From positions 136,013,988 to 136,077,987 of the forward strand of contig NC_050105.1 in NCBI RefSeq assembly GCF_902167145.1: a stretch of DNA of 64,000 bases. The letters run 5' to 3'. Shown one piece after another: positions 10,691 to 21,404 of the stretch; position 1 is the stretch's first letter; each line of letters begins with the position of its first letter. Made by a program: the position numbers and the translations under genes. The notes under the pieces were generated by a model. That model saw only the letters and a program-made list of their open reading frames with translations, was not told where the DNA came from and searched no databases. Source of the DNA: Zea mays (lineage: Eukaryota > Streptophyta > Magnoliopsida > Poales > Poaceae).

Positions 10691-11165
10691 TGTTGGGGCG
10701 AAGGCAAAGACGCCACCCTTCGCTCGAGGCCTTCGCTGCAGTCGCTGGTCCGACAGGGACAAAACGGGCGGGGACACCCTTCGCTCCATTCGGCACTTTG
10801 ACGAAGGCCTGCGGCGACGTCTTCCCGCGGCGCGGCCTCGTTCAGTCCCAAGGCCCACGTGTGATCTGGCCCATTGTAACGGGCCCCGCGTGGCCGCCTC
10901 TGTATTACGGGCCTAACTTGTAAAGGCATACTTGTAATTACAGCTTGTAACCCTGCTTTATGGGAATATTCTGAGGATAAACTAGGTGTCTGAGGGCACA
11001 TGCGTCCTTAACACAAGACGTTGGGCACTCAGATATCTATAAATACCCCCGCACAGTGCCCGTGAAAGGCTAGATTAACAGAGCTATTGCCCCCGTGCAC
11101 GTAACCCTGTTGTCACCACTGTTCACCCCTGTTGGCTTTCTTGCTGCTGAGAGCAAGTTCCAACA
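10691..11165 (+). mobile_element. 3' LTR of the Tat-lineage element (475 bp)
   Basis: Starts TGTTGGGGCGAAGG after the PPT and ends TTCCAACA, giving a TGTTGG/CCAACA terminal inverted repeat. Everything to its right reads as Copia pol, which fixes the boundary. It carries a TATA box and no ORF of its own. Confidence 0.88.
11038..11045 (+). promoter_or_regulatory. TATA box of the 3' LTR
   Basis: ATATCTATAAATACCCCC, 120 bp before the LTR end, the usual U3/R position. In a 3' LTR it would drive transcription outward into the flanking Copia on the + strand. Confidence 0.65.
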
Positions 11166-13255
11166 GTTTTAGGCCCAAGTTTACGCTTTTTGTTGATTGG
11201 CACATTCACTTTAGCCAAGCAACCCCAAGTGCGCAAATATGAGAGATTTACTCTTCTCTTTTCCCATTCCTCAAATGGAGTGATCTCTTTGTTCTTTGTT
11301 GGAACTCTATTCAGGACATGACATGCTGTCAAAATCGCCTCACCCCACCATGCCTTGGATAATCCCGCTGTACTCAACATGGCATTCACCAAATCTGTTA
11401 GAGTGCGGTTTTTCCTTTCAGCAATCCCATTGAATTGTGGTGAGAATGGCGGTGTCCTCTCATGAATAATACCATGTTCCACGCGGAACTCATCGAACAC
11501 ATTAGAGAAATATTCTCCACCTCGATCAGACCTTAACCGTTTTATTTTCCTCTCAAGTTGGTTCTCAACTTCAGCTTTATAGGCCTTAAAATAATTGAAC
11601 GCTTCATCTTTTGTTTTTAAGAGATACACATAACAAAATCTAGTGGAGTCATCTATAAAAGTGAGAAAGTATCTTTTACCACCTTTGGTCAAAATTCCAT
11701 TCATCTCGCACAGATCAGAATGAACAAGTTCTAGAGGTGCCAAACTCCTCACCTCAGCAGCCTTGTGAGGCTTGCGGGGTTGTTTTGATTCAACACACAC
11801 ATGGCACTTAGACTTTTTGACCAAGTTAAATTTAGGAATTAAATTTATATTTGCTAACCGCATAAGACAGCCAAAGCTTGCATGACAAAAACGTGAATGC
11901 CATAAATCTGACTCATCAGAAAAATGAACAGAATTCACCAGTTTATTACACACATCATGCAGTGATAAGCGGAACAAGCCTCCGCAGTCATATCCTTTAC
12001 CAACAAAAGTACCATGTTTCGACACAACACAGTTATTAGACTCAAGAACAACGTTGTATCCATCTCGACATAGCATAGAAGCGCTAACGAGATTCTTCTT
12101 GATAGAGGGCACATGATGCACGCTCTTCAATGGCACCGTCTTTCCCGAAGTAAACTTCAGAATGACCGTACCAACACCAAGAACATGAGCACGCGACCCA
12201 TTTCCCATCAACAAGGCGCCAGACCTCCCGACCTGATAGGAAGTAAACATAGAGGCATCAGCACACACATGAATGTTTGCACCACTGTCCATCCACCACT
12301 CAGGTGAATTACAGACTGAAAGAACAAATGGTAAAGAATTACCATACCCAGATGTTCCACCTTCTGTTTCAGTGGTTACAACATTAGCTGATTTCTTGTC
12401 TTGAGTGAACTTGCGATCAGGGCACTCTCTTGCCCAATGTTGATCACTGCCACAGACAAAGCAACCTCCCTTTCCCTTGTTGTTGTTGTTCTTCTTTTTA
12501 AACTGTGCTGTATGAACAGGTTTAATTGCGTTCTCTGGTTTGTTCTGGTTTTTCTTCTTGTTAAACTTGCGGAAGTTTCTCTTCTGCACCACATTAGCAG
12601 TAGAGGTCTCCACACCTTTTCCATTGTCCTTTGATCTAGCCCTTTCCTCAACATCAAGAGTACCAATGAGCTCCTCCACATTGAACTCTTGTCTCTTATG
12701 TTTGAGAGAGGTAGCAAAGTCCTTCCAAGAAGGTGGCAACTTGGCGATTATGTCGCCAGCCACAAACTTGTCAGGCAAAGGACAAGGAAAAAGTTCGAGT
12801 TCCTTAGCTAGTGCCTGAAACTCATGAGCCTGTTCCACTACAGATCGGTTCTCAACCATCTTGTAGTCATACAGCTGCTCCATGAGGTACAGCTCGCTAC
12901 CAGCGTCAGTTACTCCAAACTTTCCGACAAGTGCATCCCACAGCTCTTTCCCCGTGGGAAGGATGATATAGCTTTTCTGGAATTTTGTGTCAAGTGCGCT
13001 AATCACTGCACCTCGAAAGAGGTTGTCTTCAGCCTTAAACTTAGCCTCATCCTCAGGAGGTAAGTTGGCAGGCTTGCCCTCAGCGGCATGAAAACAAGAC
13101 ATTGCAGTTAGCCACAATTCCATCTTAGCTTTCCATATCAAGAAGTTTTTACCATCAAAAGGATCAGGCTTTAGCACAACAGCAAAACCTCTGACAGAAA
13201 AATGCCTAACATTAGGTTTTTGGATTGTTAGAATTATAGGCATTTTCCGTACCAT
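11166..13255 (-). pseudogene. Copia Gag-protease-integrase, truncated by Gypsy insertion
   Basis: Open frame of about 696 codons, no internal stop from the ATG chosen at 13255 (MVRKMPIIL; a second ATG lies at 13243). Order: Gag of the UBN2 type; zinc knuckle CFVCGSDQHWARECPD near 12420-12465; protease active site DSGA at 12278-12289 (WWMDSGANIHVC); pre-integrase zinc region with HSRFCH and CHVC; integrase core with HSDLCEM, RSDRGGEY and NGIAERKNRTL, so D, D and E are all present. It is cut at LGPKT by the Gypsy LTR, after which codons derive from the LTR. Before that insertion this copy looked intact so far as visible. Confidence 0.9.
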
Positions 13256-13580
13256 TTTAATTCCATAAATTAACATTATGATTATGACATATAATAGATA
13301 ATCAAACATAGATAACATGATCTCAAAAATATCCATAACAATATGGATCATGAGAACACAAAGCATATGAAGCATGTAAATCATAAAATAAGTATATAAA
13401 CATGGTTCATGGATTATTGCGGAACAACTGGAAATAAACAGATAATAATATAAACAGGATGACTGTAAAATTAAGACAGACAGATATAACATATTATAAT
13501 ACTATAGAACAAAACTACATACGATATATATAATATGCAGAATATAAAACTGTAATGAACTGAATTGATCATACCCTCCC
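13256..13580 (-). other. AT-rich leader of Copia A
   Basis: Stretch between the gag ATG and the LTR, very AT-rich with runs such as ATTATATATATCG. It can be read in frame with gag upstream of the ATG, but without a plausible start, so I treat it as untranslated. The same leader, differing at a handful of bases, precedes gag in copy B (16364-16684). Confidence 0.6.
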
Positions 13581-14390
13581 ATGTGCTCCGAGGATCCTGA
13601 TCCTTGTCCAACTTCTCTTGTCATCCGATCGAGATGAAGACACCAAGAACCAGCGATGAAGACACCGACAGACGTTGGGCAGTCGTGTAGACGCTCCCCA
13701 AAAACCTAATTGCCGATCCCCCGTGCAAGGTCTCGAACGACACTGGCTTTGGAGGCACCTGCCCTCTCGCTTCTCTGTGCGCGCAGAGTCACGAGATGGA
13801 AATACCCTCACTCGGCGGCTGGACTGTGATTCTGAAAGTGTTCTCTCGTGTACCGAGTGACAGGGGTGCTCCTCTATTTATCCTCTCACAGAGGGAAGCT
13901 GAAGGAGAAAGGTCGCCGAGTCACGCCAAGAGTCGGCCAGCACTAGCCGAGTTATGCCATGAGTCGGCCAGCTCTCGCCGAGTCACGCCATGAGTCGGCA
14001 GCTGAAGGAGAAGGGTCACTCGGCTGGCTGACGAAGAGACAGGGTCACTCGGCAGACGAAGAGACAGGGTCACTCGGCTGACGTACGCGGTTAGTGAGTG
14101 CTAAAAATTAACACAACCACACCACGCCCGCTCGCCTGCCTGCCTGCCTGCCTGCCACGCCACGCCACGCCACGCCACGCCCGGCCCGGCCGGCGGCGGC
14201 GGTGGCGCGCGCGCGCGTGTGGCACGCCCTTGTCCATTTCTTGACTTCTCAAGTTAAGTGGAATAAATCCCACCATATAAGTCAAGGCAAAAGACCCTTG
14301 GACTTCCAATGTGGTACTATTGGTATTCTCCACCATTACACACCATAGAGTTTATTCAATAAATGGGCCAAGCCCATAAAAGATCCAACA
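13581..14390 (-). mobile_element. Copia LTR shared by copies A and B (inner boundary approximate)
   Basis: Minus strand begins TGTTGGATCTTTTATGGGC at 14390 and runs left. To its right is a PPT-like GTTTGGTGGGGAT (14391-14403), so for copy B this is the 3' LTR; to its left are leader and gag of copy A, for which it is the 5' LTR. TATA-like GATAAATAGAGG lies at 13871-13882. The end near 13580 is my estimate, because no PBS marks it. Confidence 0.75.
13915..14216. repeat. Tandem and microsatellite block in Copia U3
   Basis: Contains 31-33-bp repeats of the form GAGTCGGCCAGC...GCCGAGT...GCCA (13915-14000), repeats of GGGTCACTCGGC (14014-14080), (CCTG)n at 14137-14155, (CCACG)n at 14157-14180 and a GC run near 14205-14215. 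The other LTR copy of the family has a contracted version, so this block is a length-variable part of U3. Confidence 0.8.
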
Positions 14391-14930
14391 ATCCCCACCA
14401 AACTCTAGGGTTTGTAATGATGAAGTATCAGAATCACAATCCTTTGATATACCAGTGTTTCGATGGAGACTGTTAAGTTGAACATCCATCTAGAATAAAA
14501 GTTTCACTCATTCACAACTGAACAATGGACTATGCCTTGAATTGACAGTTTTGTGCGAAATAAGATTCACTCAAATCCTTTGCTGATACTAGGCTGCAAA
14601 AGGGTATTCCCGCTGTTTAGAAGCATATAAGTCACACTTCAGTGCCTTTCATGAGTATTTAGGGATTACCCAAGTCCCATAGACTGTGACCAGTAGTCTG
14701 ACTCATATAGGTGTATTCCTCAAAAGATGTTCTGTAGGACAACATCTCACCTTTATAAGACTCTTGGAATACATTAAGGTAAAAACCATCTTGCCTTACA
14801 GATAGGAAAGATGTGCATCGGAAATGAGTTAAAGAAGTGATCTTTCCTCACAATCTACTCCTAGCTTGTTTCTCCACTCTACTTCACGGGATCTCCGATC
14901 ACATAGAGCAGGTTACCACTAGAGTAGATC
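14391..14930 (-). other. 3' noncoding region and PPT of Copia B
   Basis: 540 bp between the end of the RNase H frame and the LTR. The minus-strand GTTTGGTGGGGAT adjoining the LTR at 14391-14403 is the likely PPT. I see no other gene or repeat here. Confidence 0.65.
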
Positions 14931-16125
14931 TCACATGGGTCTCATACCCATTTCCCTCGATGCACTTTCTATCACATTGCGTGATAGACCCTTAGTGAAT
15001 TGATCTGCCAGATTATTTGATGTGTGGACATAATCCACAGTTATAACTCCGGAGTTTTTCAACTTTCTGACAGATTTCAATCTCCTCTTAACATGCCTTG
15101 TAGACTTCATGTTATTCCTAGAACTGTTAACCTTGGTAATCACCGTTTGGTTGTCACAGTTCATGGAAATAGCCGGTATCTGTTTTTTCAACTACCGGTA
15201 AGTCCAATAGGAAATCACGAAGCCACTCGGCCTCAGCCCCAGCAGTGTCTAATGCTGCGAGTTCTGCTTCCATTGTAGACTTCGTTAAGATAGTCTGCTT
15301 GCAAGACTTCCAGGAAACAGCGCCACCTCCAAACAGAAACACATATCCGCTTGTGGCATAAAGCTCATCAGCATCAGAAATCCAGTTGGCATCACAATAG
15401 CCTTCCAGCACTTTTGGGTTTCCGGTATAATGAATACCGTATGTCATAGTACCTTTCAAATACCGCAACACTCTCTCAAGAGCACGCCAGTGATCATCTC
15501 CTGGTTTCGACACAAACCGACTTAGCTTACTCACAGCATAAGAGATGTCTGGCCTTGTTGCACTTGCAAGGTACATGAGCGAGCCAATGATCTGGGAGTA
15601 TGTCAATTGATCCCTTGCTATTCTCCGATTCTTTCTTAATAGCACACTGGGGTCATAAGGTGTTGGAGCAGGATCACAGTCACTAAAACCAAAGCGACTC
15701 AATACCTTTTCCACATAATGGGATTGTAACAAAGTTACCCCACCATCAGCTTCTCTAACAAGCTTGATGTTTAGAATGACATCAGCCTCTCCCAAATCTT
15801 TCATCTCGAAATTGCTCGATAGAAGATTTTTAACTTCCTCAATCACATTGAGATTTGATCCAAAGATCAAAATGTCATCAACATAAAGGCACAGCATAAC
15901 AGACTCACCCCCACCATACCGATAGTATACACACGTGTCAGATTCATTTACAACAAAGCCAGCTGCTGTAAGAGTATTATCAAACTTTTCATGCCATTGC
16001 TTAGGTGCTTGTTTTAGGCCATACAATGATTTTATCAACCTGCACACCTTGTTCTCTTGACCATCCGCAATAAACCCTTCTGGCTGATCCATAAAGATCT
16101 CCTCATCCAACTCTCCATTTAGGAA
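14931..16125 (-). pseudogene. Copia B reverse transcriptase-RNase H, frameshifted
   Basis: C-terminal half of a Copia pol. RT motifs include [30 protein letters not shown] and [10 protein letters not shown], and RNase H includes GYCDANW and [16 protein letters not shown] sequence. An extra A in a six-A run (15183-15188) shifts the frame, so the tail ([24 protein letters not shown]) continues in another frame to 14931. The 5' end is fused directly to a gag remnant at about 16122-16127, so gag C-terminus, protease, integrase and the N-terminal part of RT are missing. This copy cannot encode functional Pol. Confidence 0.9.
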
Positions 16126-16363
16126 AGAGGTTGTCTTCAGCCTTAAACTTAGCCTCATCCTCAGGAGGTAAGTTGGCAGGCTTGCCCTCAGCGGCATGAA
16201 AACAAGACATTGCAGTTAGCCACAATTCCATCTTAGCTTTCCATATCAAGAAGTTTTTACCATCAAAAGGATCAGGCTTTAGCACAGCAGCAAAACCTTT
16301 GACAGAAAAATGCCTAACATTAGGTTTTTGGATTGTTAGAATTATAGGCATTTTCTGTACCAT
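16126..16363 (-). pseudogene. Copia B Gag N-terminal remnant
   Basis: Begins at ATG 16363 (MVQKMPIIL) and covers about 79 Gag codons nearly identical to copy A. It then breaks at KAEDNLF and runs out of frame into RT sequence. Leader and gag together are about as similar to copy A as two recent copies of one family would be. Confidence 0.9.
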
Positions 16364-16683
16364 TTTAATTCCATAAATTAACATTATGATGATGACATAT
16401 AATAGATAATCAAACATAGATAACATGATCTCAAAAATATCCATAACAATATGGATCATGAGAACACAAAGCATATGAAGCATGTAAATCATAAAATAAG
16501 TATATAAACATGGTTCATGGATTATTGCGGAACAACTGGAAATAAACAGATAATAATATAAACAGGATGACTGTAAAATTAAGACAGACAGATATAACAT
16601 ATTATAATACGATAGAACAAAACTACATACGATATATATAATATGCAGAATATAAAACTGTAATGAACTGAATTGATCATACC

Positions 16684-17133
16684 CTCACATGCGCTCCGAG
16701 GATCCTGATCCTTGTCCAACTTCTCTTGTCATCCGATCGAGATCCCGAGTGACAGGGGTGCTCCTCTATTTATCCTCTCGCAGAGGGAAGCTGAAGGAGA
16801 AAGGTCGCCGAGTCACGCCAAGAGTCGGCCAGCACTAGCCGAGTTATGCCATGAGTCGGTCAGCTCTCGCCGAGTCATGCCATGAGTGCCGCCCGCCCGC
16901 GCGCCACGCCACGCCACGCCACGCCCGGCCCGGCCGGCGCGGCGGCGGCGCGCGCGCGCGTGTGGCACACCCTTGTCCATTTCTTGATTTCTCAAGTTAA
17001 GTGGAATAAATCCCACCATATAAGTCAAGGCAAAAGACACTTGGACTTCCAATGTGGTACTATTGGTATTCTCCACCATTACACACCATAGAGTTTATTC
17101 AATAAATTGGCCAAGCCCATAAAAGATCCAACA
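16684..17133 (-). mobile_element. 5' LTR of Copia B, shortened
   Basis: Matches 13581-14390 in its U3 ends and TATA region (16763-16774, GATAAATAGAGG on -). It lacks about 220 bp corresponding to 13636-13856 and much of the U3 repeat block. Inner boundary approximate. Confidence 0.78.
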
Positions 17134-17669
17134 ATTTCCAGCACTAAGCACAACAGTTGTGGATTATGACAGGCTGCTGCATCATTGGACTTGGGCGAGG
17201 CGCTAGTTGCTTAAGATTTCGATCGACTTCTCGTCCACGCTGGCTCCGCGATGTGCATCATCGAGCTGGCGAGAAAACAATGCAAGCCTATGCTCTTTTC
17301 AGCCACGAAAACAAAATAGCGATGTATTCTCTAAGCAGATAGAATATCTAAGAATTTAAACTCTCAGAAAAGCTCGTTAAAAAAGTTATCTTAAATAAAT
17401 CTTTTGTAGCTATGAAATACTGAAGCTGAACAGATAATAATAAGAGACACCCTGTAGCATCTTGGCACCACACGTACAAGATGACCGAATTTTCTATTGT
17501 TATTTTAGATCTCTTTTTGTTAAATTCACACGGAGGCTGATGAAACAAAAATCCTCAGGGTCAGCATCATGACTATTATGGCCAGGAGGCGATGGAGTTT
17601 AGTGCAATAGGTCATGATATCGAGATGTCGTGTCACTATGATATCATGATATGGTAGCACCTCGAAATT
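17134..17669. other. Unassigned DNA between elements
   Basis: About 536 bp of moderate AT content with no ORF of note, no terminal inverted repeats and no similarity that I can see to the surrounding LTRs. It continues, across the Huck-like insertion, into 42185 onward. It may be old host or decayed repeat sequence. Confidence 0.5.
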
Positions 17670-17674
17670 ATGGT

Positions 17675-19269
17675 TGTTGGCGTTTCGAGACCGGGGGTCC
17701 CTGAGCCGACGAGTGAAGTGTCGCCGCGTGCACCAGCCCAGATGGGTCGACGCGAGGCCGAGCGCGAAGGGGGAAAGTGAGGTGGTTGGAGATGGGCGTG
17801 AGAGAGGTGGAAATCCCGCGGCCTTCGTGTTCGTCCCGCGCCCAGGTCGGGTACACTTGCAGTAGGGGGTTACAAGCGTCCACACGGGGGAGGAGCGAGC
17901 GGCCTCACGCGAGCGCTCGCCCCGTCCTCGTCCCCGTGCGGCCAACCCTCTCTAAGAGGGCTCTGGCCCTTCTTTTTATAGGCGTAAGGAGAGGGTCCAG
18001 GTGTACAATGGGGGGTGTAGCAGAGTGCTACGTGTCTAGCGAAGGAGAGCTAGCGCCCTAAGTACACGCCATCGTGGCGGCCGGAGAGATTTTGGCGCCC
18101 GGTTTGTGTGATGTCGTGGTCGTCGGAGGAGTGCTGGAGCCTGGCGGAGGGACAGCTGTCGGGGCCGTCGAGTCCTTGCTGACGTCCTCTTGCTTCCGTA
18201 AGGGGGCCGAGAGCCGCCATCGTCAGGGAACGTGCGGGGCGCCATCATCGCCTATCTGGCGGAGCGAGCCAGATGGGACGCCGGTCTTGTTCCCCGTAGC
18301 CTGAGTCAGCTTGGAGTAGGGTAATGATGGCGCCTCCTGTTGACGTGGCCGGTCCATGCCCTAGGTTGGGCGATGTGGAGGCTCCTCCGAGGTCGAGGTC
18401 GAGTCTGTCTTCCGTGGCCGAGGCCGAGTCCGAGCCCCTAGGTCGGGCGAGGCGGAGGTCGTTGGCTGAGGCCAGGGCGGAATTTGAGTCCTGGGGTCGG
18501 GCGAAGCGGAGTTCGTCGTCTTCTGGGGCTGAGCCCAAGTCCGAGCCCTGGGTCGGGCGGAGCGGAGTTCGCCGTCTTCCGGGGCTTAGCCCGAGTCCGA
18601 GCCCTGGGTCGGGCGGAGCGAAGTTCGCCGTCTTCCGGGGCTTAGCCCGAGTCCGAGCCCTGGGTCAGGCGGAGCGGAGTTCGCCGTCTTCCGGGGCTTA
18701 GCCCGAGTCCGAGCCCTGGGTCGGGCGGAGCGGAGTTCGCCGTCTTCCGGGGCTTAGCCCGAGTCCGAGCCCTGGGTCGGGCGGAGCGGAGTTTCCTATG
18801 GTGTGTGGCCGGGCCTGACTGCCTGTCAGCCTCACTCTGTCAAGTGGCACCGCAGTCGGAGCGGCGCAGGCGGCGCTGTCTTTCTGTCAGGCCGGTCAGT
18901 GGAGCGGCGAAGTGACGGCGGTCACTTCGGCTCTGTCAGCTGAGGGGCGCGCGTCAGGATAAAGGTGTCAGGCCACCTTTGCATTAAATGCTCCTGCGAT
19001 TTGGTCGGGGTTGCTTCTTGGCGAAGACAGGGCCTCACGCGAGCCGGGAACGTGTTCGCCGCTGGAGGGGGGCCTCGGGCGAGGCGGAGATCCTCCGGGG
19101 TCGGCTGCCCTTGTCCGAGGCTAGGCTTGGGCGAGGCGTGATCGAGTCCCTCGAATGGACTGATCCCTGACTTGATCGCACCAATCAGGCCTTTGCAGCT
19201 TTATGCTGATGGGGGTTACCAGCTGAGAATTAGGAGACTTGAGGGTACCCCTAATTATGGTCCCCGACA
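17675..19269 (-). mobile_element. 3' LTR of Huck-like element (1595 bp)
   Basis: On + it reads TGTTGGCGTTTCGAG to TCCCCGACA. The 5' LTR starts TGTCGGCG, so one T/C change sits in the terminal repeat. Minus-strand TATAAAAA at 17973-17980 is the promoter position. It has four complete 56-bp units, one fewer than its partner LTR. Confidence 0.92.
18541..18793. repeat. 56-bp tandem repeat in 3' LTR (four full units plus partial)
   Basis: Units start at 18541, 18597, 18653, 18709 and 18765 (last partial). Each contains CCGAGCCCTGGGTCGGGCGG, AGTTCGCCGTCTTCCGGGG and CTTAGCCCGAGT. Related, more diverged units extend leftward to about 18420. Confidence 0.93.
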
Positions 19270-20001
19270 GTAGCCCCCGAGCCTCGAAGGGAGTGTTAGC
19301 ACTCGCTTGGAGGCTTTCGTCGCACTTTTTTGCAAGGGGACCAGCCTTTCTCGGTTGCGTTTTGTTCCGGTGGGTGCGCGCGAGCGCACCCGTCGGGTGT
19401 AGCCCCCGAGGCCTCGGAGGAGTGGTTTGACTCCTCCGAGGTCTTAACGCCTCGCGCAATGCTTCGGCTGGTCTGGTCGTTCCCTCATGCGAGCTAGCCA
19501 TAGCCCGGGTGTACGGTCGGGTCCCAAGTTCTCGGGCTGGTATGTTGACGCTGTCAATGGTTTGGCCGGAGCCGGGTTTGCGAGAGCAGCCCCCGAGCCT
19601 CTGCACAGGGCGAGAGGGCGATCAGGGACAGACTCGACTTTTTTACATACGCCCCTGCGTCGCCTTTCCGCAAGGAGGAGGGGGGAGAGCGCCATGTTGC
19701 CCTCGGTGGGCGCCGAACATGGTGTCTCCGGTGAGCTGCAGGCGGGTGATCCGAGCGGACGTCTGTGCCCCATTCGTTAGGTGTCGGCTAGAGGCCCAGA
19801 GGCGCGCCCAAAAGTACCTGCGGGTGATCTGCCAGACCCGGTCCCCTGGTGACGGGGTCCGAGGGCTCGATGCCTCCCTTCGATGGGATTCCGTTACAAG
19901 ATCGTTCCCGCTGGTCTCGGAAATGTCCTAGGGTACCTCGGGAGCGCAGCCCGAGCCTTGGTTATGTATCGAACGTACCCATGGTCATCCCTCGCTCTGT
20001 G

Positions 20002-20220
20002 TCTGAGGCGGCTGTGAACCCTTCGGGGGCCAGCCTTCGAACCCCTGATCAGTAGTGGGCGCGGAGCCCAAGTAGCCTGAGGCGGCCGTTGAACCCTTCC
20101 GAGGGGCCGACCTTTGAACCTCTGACCAGTAGTGGGTGTGGAGCCCACGTGCTCTGAGGCGGCTGTTGAACCCTTCCGAGGGGCCAGCCTTCGAACCTCT
20201 GATCAGTAGGGAGGCTCGGA
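20002..20220. repeat. Three imperfect 74-77-bp direct repeats
   Basis: Copies begin near 20002, 20076 and 20153. Each reads CTGAGGCGGC, TTGAACCCTTC, GGCCAGCCTTCGAAC-type sequence and CTGATCAGTAG with substitutions between copies. Confidence 0.8.
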
Positions 20221-21073
20221 GCCTGGTTCCTTCACGGGGAAGGGTCCCTTCCGGGGTATCCCCCTTTCCCGGTCCCTGTTGCAAGAGAGAGAAAGAGGAA
20301 GAAAGGAAAAGGATACAAAACCGAACGACGCGGCGTACCTTTTTTGACGCGGTCATTATGGCGAAGGCGAAGCGTCGCTCGTTTCTCCTGCCAGAGGCGC
20401 CGCCTGTCCCACCGCGGAGTTAATGCGACGGGGCGAGTGGTTCGCGGGGCAGCCGTTGCGCGTGCGCGAGCCGTTCGAGGAATGGAACACGGGTGTGTTG
20501 TCTTCACGCCGTGAGAGAGGGTTCTCTCGCTGCCCCCGGATGGGACGTAAGCTTGGCTGACGACGTGACCGCTGCTCCTGCCCGCCTGCCACCGCCATTA
20601 CTGCCGGCCCGTTTTCGGCCGCATTGTCCATCGCGCCAGGCTGGAGCCGCTGGGTCGTGTGCTGGGTCGCCTCGAGTCGCGGTATTGGTTCCGCAGTCGA
20701 GGAGGCACGGTGGTGGCGCAGGCGGCGGTGCAGTTGCATGCACAAAGCATTCGGCACGCCGGTTGCATGACGCGTGGGTCTGGGCCTCCATGTCGGGCGT
20801 GTTGGGAGTCGGAGAAGCGCGCCCACTTGGCATGGTTGCATGACGCCTGCACGGCTGCCCGCCCTTTCGCCAGCTGGTCTGGGCAAAAGTGGAGAGCCGC
20901 TTGTAACCGCTGGGCGGTTGCACGCACCGCGCACGGCGGTTTGGCTTCTTCTGCTCTGGGCCGGCTTGCATGACGTGTGGGACCCAGCCCCCGCGCCGTA
21001 GGGGGAGGGCCTTGGAGCGTGTTGGAGAAGACTCAGCCCACGACGGCTGGGGACACAAGTAGGGAGAGTCGCC

Positions 21074-21080
21074 TTTAAAA
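21074..21080 (+). promoter_or_regulatory. Candidate antisense TATA box in Huck-like 3' region
   Basis: GCCTTTAAAAGGAGGG on +, with the first ATG of a short open frame 46 bp downstream. It resembles the internal antisense promoter seen in the element at 1-11165, but the core is TTTAAAA rather than TATAAAA. Confidence 0.3.
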
Positions 21081-21125
21081 GGAGGGTGACCCTCTTGGAA
21101 GGCGACCGTGTCTTCGCGCTCCCTT

Positions 21126-21404
21126 ATGCATCGTGTCTTTCCATCTTCCAAGCCCCCGGATGGGGGATATCCGCCGTCTTTCCGCTTCGTCGTTGGCGGA
21201 ACGCAACTCTGCGGGAGTTGGTATCTTTCAGCCGTCGTTCGGCTTCAAGGATTTTCATCATGCAGCCCGGCTGCACCCCTCCGCCGGCGGTCACCCAAGA
21301 CAGTGACCACCAGCTTGATGGTGGGGAGAAGCGGACCGGGCTGCTGCCTCCGCCCCGCCCTCAGCTTCAAGGATCTTCATCACCCTTGCTGGGGCGGAGG
21401 GTGA
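21126..21404 (+). CDS. Short open frame antisense to the Huck-like element, unrecognised
   Basis: 92 codons from ATG 21126 (MHRVFPSSKP) to the stop at 21404, downstream of the candidate TATA box at 21074. It is Ser/Pro/Arg-rich without a domain that I recognise. An overlapping longer frame exists in another phase, which in GC-rich DNA is expected by chance. Listed only because of its position, where Tat relatives have an antisense gene. Confidence 0.2.
   Translation: MHRVFPSSKPPDGGYPPSFRFVVGGTQLCGSWYLSAVVRLQGFSSCSPAAPLRRRSPKTVTTSLMVGRSGPGCCLRPALSFKDLHHPCWGGG

Larger units (their letters stand above)
1..11165 (+). mobile_element. Tat-lineage Ty3/Gypsy LTR retrotransposon, 5' LTR off-window
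   Basis: Order on + is gag, protease, reverse transcriptase, RNase H, integrase, a noncoding tandem array, a convergent gene on the minus strand, a polypurine tract and a 3' LTR. A second RNase H-like domain before integrase and an antisense gene in the 3' half are features of the plant Tat lineage (Grande, Huck and RIRE2 relatives). I did not match it to a named family. It ends with CAACA at 11165, exactly where a minus-strand Copia integrase/RT frame breaks off, so it inserted into that Copia. The 5' LTR lies left of base 1, so the TSD (expected to repeat GTTTT, 11166-11170) cannot be verified. Confidence 0.9.
11166..14390 (-). mobile_element. Copia element A, 5' portion (LTR, leader, gag to integrase)
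   Basis: Minus-strand Copia copy whose 5' LTR is the LTR ending at 14390 and whose coding region is cut by the Gypsy insertion at 11165. Its RT/RNase H end and 3' LTR should lie left of the window. It belongs to the same family as copy B: leader and gag start are nearly identical. No PBS of the common TGGTATCAGAG type was found, so the inner LTR boundary is unresolved. Confidence 0.85.
13581..17133 (-). mobile_element. Copia element B, internally deleted copy
   Basis: LTR (right, to 17133), leader, gag stub, RT-RNase H, PPT and LTR (left, shared with copy A). The outer right end reads GATCCAACA on +, the complement of the TGTTGGATC start seen at 14390. The expected left TSD partner is outside the window or lost, so the insertion site could not be confirmed. 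Confidence 0.82.

Noticed and set aside
10426..11001. Minus frame across the Gypsy PPT and LTR
   Set aside because: Spans noncoding element boundaries and has no start or domain.
13256..13492. Upstream extension of Copia gag (hydrophobic, resembling a membrane protein)
   Set aside because: AT-rich leader translated by chance; hydrophobicity follows from T-rich codons, and the same leader in copy B is equally noncoding.
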